Positions 52,140 to 59,905 of a stretch of DNA of 64,000 bases are shown here, in pieces; positions within the stretch are counted from its first letter, which is position 1, and each line of letters opens with the position of its first letter. The notes below the pieces were generated by a model. The model was not told the origin of the DNA and searched no databases. It worked only from the letters and a program-made list of their open reading frames with translations. The position numbers and the translations under genes are program-made. Source of the stretch: JAWKWH01 sp965204295 (GTDB taxonomy: Bacteria > Pseudomonadota > Alphaproteobacteria > Rhizobiales > Rhizobiaceae); assembly GCA_965204295.1 (NCBI GenBank), contig OZ241973.1:620001-684000 (forward strand). The letters are read 5' to 3'.

Positions 52140-53090
52140 ATGTTAAGTCCCGAACAAATCGGTCATTTTAACACCAAAGGGTATCTGGTCGTTGAAGATT
52201 TGGTGGACCGAGACACGCTTTCAGCAATTCGAACCGAATATGCAGCCCGGGTCGACGACTTGTACCGGGAATGGTTCAGCCAGGGATTGGTGAATGAGGC
52301 GCCCGAAAAGCTGGAGTTTTGGGAAAAGCTGGATCAAGGCTATTTAAACGATCTTGATGTGCATCAGCCGCTCAATATCAGCTTGCCACATGGTGATGTA
52401 AAGCATGATTCGCCTATGCATTCGGGACCGGCCATCTTCAATTTGGTTCGGCACCCCGGGTTGTTGGATGTTGTCGAAGACCTGATCGGTCCCGAGATCA
52501 CTGCAAATCCTATCCAGCACGTTCGCATCAAGCCGCCGGAACGGGCCGTTTGCAAAGATGAATTGCGTGCCCACGTGATCGCAACCGATTGGCATCAGGA
52601 CAAAGGTGTCACTCTGGCTGAGGCCGATGATACGACGATGGTTACTGTATGGCTCGCCGTCACCGACGCGACGATTGAAAACGGCTGTCTGCAGGTCGCC
52701 TCAAGCGGCCCCGAAGAAGGATTGCTACCCCATTGCTGCCGTAAACAGGTTGCAATCGTAGACCAGGACACGCTGCGCGAAAACGCGGTGCCAACACCCG
52801 TCAAGGCCGGAGGCGCGGTCATATTTCACCCCCTTACCCCTCATTCTTCACTTGCCAATACGAGCGATGACTATCGCTGGTCGTTTGATTTGCGCTTCAA
52901 TGTCACGGGCCAGCCTACCGGGCGCAGCCAGTTTCCGGAATACGTGGTGCGGTCGCAAAATGACCCGTCTCAGGTACTGGGAGACTGGAAAGAACTCAAA
53001 GCGATGTGGGATGAGACCCGCACCCGGTTGTCGTCTGGTCCCTATCTTCCACAGCACCGCTGGGATGTTAGCAATCCCTATTGTGCTTAA
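52140..53090 (+). CDS. Phytanoyl-CoA dioxygenase family (Fe(II)/2-oxoglutarate) enzyme
   Basis: A 316-aa non-heme iron oxygenase. The 2-His-1-carboxylate triad is visible: HxD in TDWHQDKG near residue 155 and the distal His in FHPLTPHSSLANTS near 232, followed by the 2-oxoglutarate-binding Arg in WSFDLRFN. The ATG at 52140 follows GAGGAG; the ATG at 52125 lacks one. With an adjacent importer it probably hydroxylates or demethylates the imported compound. Confidence 0.9.
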   Translation: MLSPEQIGHFNTKGYLVVEDLVDRDTLSAIRTEYAARVDDLYREWFSQGLVNEAPEKLEFWEKLDQGYLNDLDVHQPLNISLPHGDVKHDSPMHSGPAIFNLVRHPGLLDVVEDLIGPEITANPIQHVRIKPPERAVCKDELRAHVIATDWHQDKGVTLAEADDTTMVTVWLAVTDATIENGCLQVASSGPEEGLLPHCCRKQVAIVDQDTLRENAVPTPVKAGGAVIFHPLTPHSSLANTSDDYRWSFDLRFNVTGQPTGRSQFPEYVVRSQNDPSQVLGDWKELKAMWDETRTRLSSGPYLPQHRWDVSNPYCA

Positions 53091-53102
53091 GGACTGCTAA
53101 TA

Positions 53103-53828
53103 GTGGATTGGGTGCTTTCCCCGATTGATCCAACGCGCGTTCATGAGATCGGTTGGGCCGTGTCGTGGCACGGTCGTCTCATGGTGACCGGATGGGGGAT
53201 TATGCTGCCTCTTGGTGTTTTCATCGCCCGCTTTTTCAAGATTTGGCCCAACCAAAACTGGCCCGAACAGCTTGACAATCAAAACTGGTGGATCAGTCAT
53301 TTGGCTTTGCAATGGATTGGCGCACTGCTTGTGCTGATTGGATTTAGTTTGATCTGGTGGCTCAACGGTGGCTTGTCCGATCAAGATAGTTGGCATCGTC
53401 GGTTCGGCATCGGCGCCCTGGCATTGCTTGTTTTTCAGGTGCTCAGCGGTATTTTCAGGGGATCCAAAGGCGGTCCCACAGACCATGCTCCAGATGGGAC
53501 TTGGTGGGGAGATCACTATAACATGAGCCGGCGGCGGACCGTCTTTGAACATTGTCACAAAAGCCTGGGATATCTGGCGCTGCTGTGTGCTGCAGCTGCA
53601 ATTCTGACAGGTTTGTGGGAAGTCAACGCGCAACGCTGGATCATCGCGCTGATCTTGCTTTGGTGGTTGGCGCTTTTGAGTTTTGCAATCGTATTTCAGC
53701 GCAGCGGACGTGCGGTCGATACATATCAGGCCATCTGGGGGCCCGATGAGCAACACCCTGGAAACTCACTGAAACCAATAGGATTTGGCGTCCATCGACA
53801 CGGCCCGCAACGAAACGGAAAACAATGA
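53103..53828 (+). CDS. Cytochrome b561-type membrane protein (FRRS1-like)
   Basis: A 241-aa protein with five or so helices and the b561/FRRS1-like pattern of paired His: SWHGRLMVTGWGIMLPLG near residue 21, WISHLALQWIG near 62, SWHRRFGIG near 97 and FEHCHKSLGYL near 148. These are candidate axial ligands of two hemes, implying transmembrane electron transfer. It starts with GTG 12 bp after the dioxygenase stop and overlaps the next gene by 4 bp. Confidence 0.8.
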   Translation: MDWVLSPIDPTRVHEIGWAVSWHGRLMVTGWGIMLPLGVFIARFFKIWPNQNWPEQLDNQNWWISHLALQWIGALLVLIGFSLIWWLNGGLSDQDSWHRRFGIGALALLVFQVLSGIFRGSKGGPTDHAPDGTWWGDHYNMSRRRTVFEHCHKSLGYLALLCAAAAILTGLWEVNAQRWIIALILLWWLALLSFAIVFQRSGRAVDTYQAIWGPDEQHPGNSLKPIGFGVHRHGPQRNGKQ

Positions 53829-54502
53829 CAAAACCCGCGATTCTAACATTCGAAACCTATGATGACCGGGACACGGAGCCTTTGGAGGCTGCATACGAGG
53901 TGTTCAATCTGCCCTATGGGGCGAAAGTCAGCGAACTGCCATCGAACGCCTTTGCAAGGATCGAAGCGTTTGCGTTTCGGGGCCATGGAACGCTGGGCGC
54001 CGAAATCATGGACGTCTTCCCCAAGCTTGGAATGATTGCAAATTACGGCGTTGGCCACGATACCATCGACGTTGACTATGCCGCCTCGAAAGGCATTAAA
54101 GTCACCAACACCCCCGATGTGCTGACGGACGATGTTGCCGATCCGGCCGTAGGTATGGTCATTGCCCAGTCACGCGGAATGGTTGGGGCATCAGACTGGA
54201 TATTGTCGGGTAATTGGGTAAAGAGCGGCGCATTTCCCTTGCAAAGAAAAGTCTCGGGAAAAAACATCGGGATTGTCGGACTTGGGCGAATCGGTCGCGC
54301 AGTCGCTGAACGTCTTCAACAATCCCGTTTCAGAAGCGAAAAGCCGGACCGGTATCGAGATTCGAAGTTCTCGAAACGGGGAGTCCAGTTGAGCGCGACA
54401 TTGCCGGCTTTGAAGCCGCATGCGGAATACTCCGTGGAGGTCTCGGTACGCGCGGCATACGCTGATGAGACATGCTCCCTAGCGCCGGCGCATCGCGCGT
54501 GA
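53825..54502 (+). pseudogene. D-2-hydroxyacid dehydrogenase, truncated after the NAD motif
   Basis: The first 163 residues are a normal D-isomer-specific 2-hydroxyacid dehydrogenase: YGVGHDTIDVDYAASKGIKV near 75 and the NAD motif GIVGLGRIGRAVAERL near 147. From about nt 54318 the frame runs into unrelated sequence (QSRFRSEKPDRYRDSKF) and stops, so the catalytic Arg, Glu and His are missing. A deletion or insertion joined foreign DNA here. The start is normal and coupled by ATGA to the b561 gene. Confidence 0.8.
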
Positions 54503-54610
54503 ACCGGCGCGTCGCAAAACCGTTGATTGTAGCGCGTGGTTTTTGCAGGATGACCTCCATTCTGTCGGCGATGCGCGGGGGCGCCGCTTTTAGCCGTAGC
54601 AAGGGGAGCG

Positions 54611-54871
54611 ATGCGAATGACCGCCATTTGCCAGAGTTGTTCAATGCCGATGAGCAAGGACCCCGGGGGAGGCGGAACGGAGGCCGACGGCAGCCGCAGC
54701 GTCAAATACTGTTCTTTGTGTTATCGCGAAGGCGCATTCCGGCACCCGGGATTCACCGCAAGGCGGATGCAGGATTTCTGCGTCGAGCAAATGACGAAGA
54801 AGGGTATGCCGCGCTTCATGGCCTGGCTGTTCACACGGCGGATTCCGAAACTGGAGCGCTGGCGGGATTAG
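54611..54871 (+). CDS. Small putative zinc-ribbon protein
   Basis: An 86-aa protein with CQSCSMPM at the N-terminus and YCSLCYREGAF about 28 residues later, a four-Cys zinc-ribbon pattern of the putative zinc-ribbon family (PF12674 type). The C-terminal part is basic and amphipathic. GGGGAG precedes the ATG closely; ATG 54617, two codons on, has better spacing and may be the true start. Confidence 0.7.
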   Translation: MRMTAICQSCSMPMSKDPGGGGTEADGSRSVKYCSLCYREGAFRHPGFTARRMQDFCVEQMTKKGMPRFMAWLFTRRIPKLERWRD

Positions 54872-54877
54872 CGTCGC

Positions 54878-55323
54878 TTACCTCGAACCCAAAACAAACC
54901 GCGGGCCGGCGCCGGCCTTGGCCGCCTCGTCGTCCGGATTGACCGGTTTGCAACGCTGAAGCGACAGGCAGCCGCAGCCGGTGCACAACAGGTCGAGATT
55001 ATCGCGCAATCCGGTCGATGACGCGGTCTTCGCGTCGAGCCTGCCGCGGAAGGGTCGGCTGATTTTTGACCAGTCTCTTTTCGTCGGCGCGCGATTCTCC
55101 GGCAGCTTTTGCAACCGCTCGCGTATTTCACCGATGGTGAAGCCGAATCGCCGGGCGGCCATAACGAAGGAAAGACGGCGGATGTCGGCGCGCGGAAACC
55201 GCCGCCGGCCGCCGGCATTGCGCTCCGGATATACCAGACCTTCCTCTTCGTAGTAACGGATGGCCAAGACGGACAAGCCGGTCCGGTCGGAGACTTCGCC
55301 AATGCTCAGATGTGGTTCGCGCG
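54878..55323 (-). CDS. soxR: SoxR, redox-sensing MerR-family regulator
   Basis: A MerR-type activator with SIGEVSDRTGLSVLAIRYYE, then RNAGGRRRFPRADIRRLSFV, and the SoxR-specific iron-sulfur motif CTGCGCLSLQRC near its C-terminus. Oxidation by redox-cycling compounds turns it into an activator. The N-terminus is odd: the conserved frame has no ATG upstream; an ATG at 55323 (RARTT) is one base out of frame, so there is either a frameshift near 55308 or a rare start codon. A SoxR operator lies 42 bp upstream. Confidence 0.8.
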
Positions 55324-55364
55324 CGCATTCCGTCTTCCCCGTTCAAATCGGTATTTCCGCTTGA

Positions 55365-55382
55365 CCTCAAGTTGACTTGAGG
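55365..55382. promoter_or_regulatory. SoxR operator
   Basis: CCTCAAGTTGACTTGAGG matches the classic SoxR box (CCTCAAGTTAACTTGAGG) except for one central base. It lies between soxR and the VOC gene; TTGACC at 55361-55366 can be the -35 box with the long spacer that MerR-type activators use. Confidence 0.85.
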
Positions 55383-55448
55383 TGTCAGGCTTGCAAATTC
55401 GTGGCGTCAAGCGGCGATGACGACATTGGAAATCGAAAGGAAATCGAC

Positions 55449-55835
55449 ATGCGGACCGGCAAGCTGGAACATGTGAATCTGACCGTATCCGATCCGGAAA
55501 GAACCGCTGGCGCGCTCTGCCGGCTGTTTGGCTGGCATATTCGCTGGAAGGGCGAGGCCAAGGAGGCCGGCTACACCATACATGTCGGCAACGCCGAGGA
55601 TTACCTGGCCATATATTCGAATGCCGGAACAACGGCGCCGGCCGATGGCGGGAACTATACGACGGCCGGCGGGCTCAACCATATCGGCATCGTCGTCGAC
55701 GACCTGAAAGCCGCCGAGGAGCGGGTCAGGGCGGAAGGCTTCACCCCGCACTCTCACGCCGATTACGAGCCCGGCAAGCGTTTCTACTTCAACGACGTGG
55801 ACGGCATAGAGTTCGAGGTTGTCAGCTATTCGTAA
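55449..55835 (+). CDS. VOC-family (glyoxalase/bleomycin-resistance-like) protein
   Basis: A 128-aa vicinal-oxygen-chelate protein with two beta-alpha-beta-beta-beta repeats: KLEHVNLTVSDPERTAGALC at the start, then GGLNHIGIVVDDLKAAEERV near 75 and YFNDVDGIEFEVV at the end. Metal-ligand His and Glu are present (H8, H79, E124). The start follows GAAAGGAAATCGAC. It is the likely SoxR target, perhaps detoxifying a redox-active compound. Confidence 0.85.
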   Translation: MRTGKLEHVNLTVSDPERTAGALCRLFGWHIRWKGEAKEAGYTIHVGNAEDYLAIYSNAGTTAPADGGNYTTAGGLNHIGIVVDDLKAAEERVRAEGFTPHSHADYEPGKRFYFNDVDGIEFEVVSYS

Positions 55836-55934
55836 CGCGCCGTCGTGCGTCGATCGGGCACAAAACGCTCCGGTCCCTTGGCGCGGGAAAGATCATGGCC
55901 TATCTGTTCGGCGAACAGACAACGCGGATAGGCC

Positions 55935-57074
55935 ATGACTGTCACGAAAGAACGGGTGCTGAAAGCGCTCGGCGTAATCCACGGTCCGGACGGGGCGGGC
56001 GACATCGTGTCGGCCGGGCTGGTGTCCGAAATCTTCATCGCCGACGAAAAGGTGTTCTTCTCGATCACCGTGCCCTCGGACAAGGCCGAAGCTCTGGAGT
56101 CGCTGCGGGCGACGGCCGAACGGGCCGTGGAGCGGTTGGACGGCGTCAAGGCGGCGGCGGTGGCGCTTACCGCCGAGAAAGAGGCAGGTTCAGGCAATGG
56201 AACGGCGGCGATTCACCCTCCATCTCAGAGCGCCGATGAGATACGCCGACCCCGGCAGGCACAGGAAAAGTCGGGTGTGCCGGGTGTCGGCGCCATCATC
56301 GCGGTCGCTTCCGGCAAGGGTGGCGTTGGAAAGTCGACCACATCGGTGAACCTGGCGCTTGGACTGCAGGCAAACGGACTGAAGGTCGGTATTCTCGACG
56401 CCGATATTTACGGCCCGTCCATGCCGCGATTGCTCGGGATCACAGGCAGGCCGCGGGCGATATCCGACCGGGTTCTTGCGCCGATGGAGGGCCATGGCCT
56501 GAAAATCATGTCAATGGGCTTTCTGGTCGAGGAAGACACGCCGATGATCTGGCGCGGCCCGATGGTGATCTCGGCGCTGACACAAATGCTGCGCGAAGTG
56601 GAATGGGGCGAACTCGACGTGCTCGTGGTCGACATGCCGCCGGGAACGGGGGATGCGCAACTGACGATGGCGCAGCAGGTGCCGCTGGCCGGCGCGGTAA
56701 TCGTTTCAACGCCACAGGATTTAGCGCTGATCGACGCGCGCAAGGGGCTTAACATGTTCCGCAAGGTGGATGTGCCGCTGCTGGGACTGATCGAGAACAT
56801 GAGCTACTTCCGGTGTCCCGATTGCGGCGGCAGGCACGATATATTCGGCCATGGCGGAGCGCGCGCGGAGGCGGAAAGGATCGGCGTGCCTTTTTTGGGC
56901 GAAGTGCCGTTGCGGATGGCGATCCGGGAAACGTCCGATACGGGCGCGCCTATCGTGGCTTCCGACGCCGGGAGCGATGTCGCCCGCATCTACCGCGATA
57001 TCGCCGAACAGGTTCGGATGCGGCTGGAAGCCGAGCGGGAAGGAGCGAGAGGTCCGGCAATCGTGTTCGAGTAG
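55935..57074 (+). CDS. apbC: Mrp/NBP35-type iron-sulfur cluster carrier ATPase
   Basis: A 379-aa P-loop ATPase: N-terminal MIP18-like (DUF59) domain over residues 5-82, deviant Walker A ASGKGGVGKSTT near 124, Walker B-like DVLVVDMPPGTGD near 230 and the cluster-binding CPDC near 290. These proteins assemble or carry 4Fe-4S clusters to apo-proteins. It stands 99 bp after the VOC gene. Confidence 0.93.
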   Translation: MTVTKERVLKALGVIHGPDGAGDIVSAGLVSEIFIADEKVFFSITVPSDKAEALESLRATAERAVERLDGVKAAAVALTAEKEAGSGNGTAAIHPPSQSADEIRRPRQAQEKSGVPGVGAIIAVASGKGGVGKSTTSVNLALGLQANGLKVGILDADIYGPSMPRLLGITGRPRAISDRVLAPMEGHGLKIMSMGFLVEEDTPMIWRGPMVISALTQMLREVEWGELDVLVVDMPPGTGDAQLTMAQQVPLAGAVIVSTPQDLALIDARKGLNMFRKVDVPLLGLIENMSYFRCPDCGGRHDIFGHGGARAEAERIGVPFLGEVPLRMAIRETSDTGAPIVASDAGSDVARIYRDIAEQVRMRLEAEREGARGPAIVFE

Positions 57075-57273
57075 CGGAGGTCGATCGGTAGCTAGCGTTC
57101 TCGAATGCGCTTTGCCGGACGCAAATATCCGTGCAGGCATGCGTTGCAATGCGTGGACATGCGAGAGAAACAAAAGGGGTCGCCCGGGCGGCGATTTCGG
57201 GTTATTTTCGCCGATATCGGGCGAAATGGGGGAAATCGGCGGCGCCGGCGGACAGTTTACGGAGGTGAATGAG

Positions 57274-58122
57274 ATGAACGGCAAGAAGACGAACGGCAAA
57301 TCAGGGAGCTCCGGCGACCCGTCGCGACCGAAATCCAAGAAGGTCCCGAAAGCGGTCTACGAAAAAACCCTCGCGCTGCAACAGATCGAGCTGGTCAAGC
57401 TTCAGGAATGGGTCAAGCGCACCGGCCATCGGGTCGCCATCATGTTCGAGGGCCGGGACGCCGCCGGCAAGGGCGGAACGATCAAACGCATCACCGAGGC
57501 CCTGAACCCCCGCATATGTCAGGTGGTGGCGCTGCCCGCGCCGACCGAGCGGGAGAAGACGCAATGGTATTTCCAACGCTATGCCGCCCATCTCCCCGCC
57601 GCCGGCGAAATCATGATTTTCGATCGGTCCTGGTACAACCGGGCCGGCGTGGAGCGGGTCATGGGGTTTTGCACCGAAAGGGAATACCAAGAGTTTTTGC
57701 GCAGTTGTCCCGAATTTGAACGCATGCTGGTGCGGTCGGGAATCCAGTTGATCAAGTACTGGTTTTCGGTCAGCGACGAGGAGCAGGAGCGACGGTTTCA
57801 AAAACGGCTCACCGATCCGACGAAGAGGTGGAAGCTGAGCCCGATGGACCTGGAAAGCCGGAAACGCTGGGTCGATTACTCAAAGGCCAAGGACGAGATG
57901 TTCGCCCATACGGATATCAAGCAGGCACCTTGGTACGTGGTGGCGTCGGACGTCAAGACACACGCCCGGCTGAACTGTATCAACCATCTGTTGTCGCTGA
58001 TCCCCTACGAGGATCTGACCCCTGAACCCATCAGGCTTGAGGAGCGACCGCCGCAACGCGGCTACACGCGCCCGCCGATGGACGATCAGACTTTCGTTCC
58101 CGAATATCACACGACTTTGTGA
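57274..58122 (+). CDS. ppk2: Polyphosphate kinase 2 (PPK2 class I)
   Basis: A 282-aa kinase transferring phosphate between polyphosphate and nucleoside diphosphates. It has Walker A EGRDAAGKGGTIKRI near residue 60, a Walker B-like FDRSWYNRAGVERVMGF near 118 and lid residues KRLTDPTKRWKLSPMDLE near 200. The ATG at 57274 follows GGAGG at 57261-57265; the longer frame upstream overlaps apbC and is not credible. A Ser/Lys-rich N-terminal tail precedes the domain. Confidence 0.92.
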   Translation: MNGKKTNGKSGSSGDPSRPKSKKVPKAVYEKTLALQQIELVKLQEWVKRTGHRVAIMFEGRDAAGKGGTIKRITEALNPRICQVVALPAPTEREKTQWYFQRYAAHLPAAGEIMIFDRSWYNRAGVERVMGFCTEREYQEFLRSCPEFERMLVRSGIQLIKYWFSVSDEEQERRFQKRLTDPTKRWKLSPMDLESRKRWVDYSKAKDEMFAHTDIKQAPWYVVASDVKTHARLNCINHLLSLIPYEDLTPEPIRLEERPPQRGYTRPPMDDQTFVPEYHTTL

Positions 58123-58136
58123 GCGCCGGACGGGCC

Positions 58137-58167
58137 AAAGCCGGCCGGCTGCAAAGCGGGCCGGTTT
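58137..58167. terminator. Bidirectional terminator-like hairpin between ppk2 and the aminotransferase
   Basis: AAAGCCGGCC (58137-58146) and GGCCGGTTT (58159-58167) pair with a single bulged G, giving A-tract and T-tract on the two sides, so it could stop transcripts from both convergent genes. Confidence 0.6.
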
Positions 58168-58172
58168 GACGG

Positions 58173-59516
58173 TCAACCCGGTATTTTCGCCAGCGTTTTC
58201 CTGAAAACATCGATGATTTCGTCGATATGCCGCTTTTCGGAGATCAATGGCGGCGCGACTATGGCCGTGTCGCCGGTCCATTTCACATGGCAACCGTTCC
58301 AGAACATCTCCTTTTGCAGCGCCTGGCCGCGGACGCCGGGTTTTCCGTCTTCCGGCCGGACTTCGATGCCGGCCAGCAGACCATGGCCGCGCAGGTCGCG
58401 CACCGCCGGAATATCCTTGAGCGACCAGACGGCGTCGAGAAAGTAGTCCGACAGCGAAGCGGCGCGGTCGTAGAGCCCCTCGCTTTCATATATCCGCAAG
58501 GCCGCCAGACCGGCCGCGCATGCGGCCGGATGCGCCGAATAGGTATAGCCGTGAAAAAACTCGATCGCGCTTTCCGGCGAGGCGTCGGTGACGGTCTCGT
58601 ATATCTCATCCCGCGCCGCCACCGCGCCCATGGGGATTGCGCCGTTGGTCAGGGCCTTGGCCATGGTGATGAGGTCGGGGGCGACATCGAACGCATGGCT
58701 TGCGAACGCCTTGCCGAGGCGGCCAAACCCGGTGATGACCTCATCGAAGACAAGCAGAATGCCGTGCCGGTCGCAGATTTCGCGCAGACGCGCCAGATAG
58801 CCTTTCGGCGGAACGAGCGTACCGGTCGAGCCCGCGACCGGCTCAACGAAAACGGCCGCGATTGTCGCGCCGCCATAGGTCTCGCAATGGCGCTGAAGAT
58901 CGTCGGCGAGTTCCGCGCCGTTTTCCGGCTGGCCGCGAACGAAGGTGTTTTCCGCATCCCAGGTATGACGCATCATGACGATATTCGGCATGACGACCGG
59001 AAAGCTTTCACGGTTCTTGACCATGCCGGAAAGCGACACGCCGCCGATGTTGACGCCGTGATAGGCGCGTTCGCGGCTGACAAACCGGATACGCCGGGAA
59101 TCGCCGCGCGCGCGATGATAGGCCATGATCATTTTCAGCGCCGTATCGATCGCTTCGGAGCCCGAATTGACAAAGAAAACATGATTGAAAGGGTCCGGCA
59201 AATGGCGTGAGAGTTTTGACGCGAGCGCAAACGAACCCGGATGGCCCATCTGGAAATGCGGCGAATAATCGTTGTGCAGCATCTGCGAATGAACCGCTTC
59301 GGCGATCTCGCGGCGGCCATGGCCGGCGGCGACGTTGAACAAACCCGACGAGCCGTCGACAATCCTGCCGCCATTCTGATCCCAGAGGTAGACGCCCTCG
59401 CTCTTCACGACCATGCGGGGCGCCTTCTTGAAGTCGCGATTTTGAGAGAACGGCATCCAGTGCTGTTCAAGGGAGTTGGTCGAAAACTGCTCAAGCGGCG
59501 GGGCAAGTGTGTTCAT
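58173..59516 (-). CDS. Class III PLP aminotransferase (omega-amino-acid type)
   Basis: A 447-aa fold-type I aminotransferase. Motifs include VNSGSEAIDTALKMIMAYHR near residue 115, YHGVNIGGVSLSG near 150, the cofactor Asp in ILLVFDEVITGFGRLG near 252 and the PLP Lys in LITMAKALTNGA near 285. The Q-H-W-M-P-F N-terminal block is typical of beta-alanine or omega-amino-acid:pyruvate transaminases. ATG 59516 begins the conserved N-terminus. It is divergent from the dipeptide-type binding-protein gene, so imported amino compounds may be its substrates. Confidence 0.88.
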   Translation of the reverse strand: MNTLAPPLEQFSTNSLEQHWMPFSQNRDFKKAPRMVVKSEGVYLWDQNGGRIVDGSSGLFNVAAGHGRREIAEAVHSQMLHNDYSPHFQMGHPGSFALASKLSRHLPDPFNHVFFVNSGSEAIDTALKMIMAYHRARGDSRRIRFVSRERAYHGVNIGGVSLSGMVKNRESFPVVMPNIVMMRHTWDAENTFVRGQPENGAELADDLQRHCETYGGATIAAVFVEPVAGSTGTLVPPKGYLARLREICDRHGILLVFDEVITGFGRLGKAFASHAFDVAPDLITMAKALTNGAIPMGAVAARDEIYETVTDASPESAIEFFHGYTYSAHPAACAAGLAALRIYESEGLYDRAASLSDYFLDAVWSLKDIPAVRDLRGHGLLAGIEVRPEDGKPGVRGQALQKEMFWNGCHVKWTGDTAIVAPPLISEKRHIDEIIDVFRKTLAKIPG

Positions 59517-59742
59517 CGCACATGTTCCCAAATCCGGGTTTCTGCCGGCGAAGCCTGACCGGCATCCGGCCCGAACGATAGGGCCAGCGGAAACGACATT
59601 TGATGCCACGTTCGGCCTGAGTTCGCGCATGCGGATGCGTGCGGATATGCCGGCGTCGCCGTGCCGGCCATACCGGCGGCGTTTCGGTTTCCCTGTCGAA
59701 GACTTCAAACGAACCCGATGGACAGGCCGGCGCGGTTCGGGT

Positions 59743-59782
59743 TCGATCATGTCGCAATTCTATCGATCATGTCGCAATTCTA
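59743..59782 (+). repeat. Perfect tandem duplication of a 20-bp unit
   Basis: The unit TCGATCATGTCGCAATTCTA occurs twice back-to-back without mismatch. The end of the second copy reads into TATAATG, so a TATAAT box sits at 59781-59786. It lies in the 389-bp divergent region between the aminotransferase and the binding-protein gene. Confidence 0.85.
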
Positions 59783-59843
59783 TAATGTTGCGGCGTAATT
59801 GGGCTGCGCGCCGGTATCGGATACGTCGACTCTGCCTTGTTTT

Positions 59844-59873
59844 TTGACAAAAGCGCGGAAGTACGGAATGCTA
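59844..59873 (+). promoter_or_regulatory. Possible promoter of the dipeptide-type importer
   Basis: TTGACA at 59844-59849 and ATGCTA at 59868-59873 are 18 bp apart, 32 bp before the binding-protein ATG. The -10 box is weak; the TATAAT at 59781-59786 is an alternative. Confidence 0.4.
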
Positions 59874-59905
59874 GGTTCGAACAAACAAACAAACGGGAGT
59901 GAGAA

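Noticed and set aside
59743..59782. CRISPR-like repeat
   Set aside because: Only two units without spacer and no cas genes in the window.
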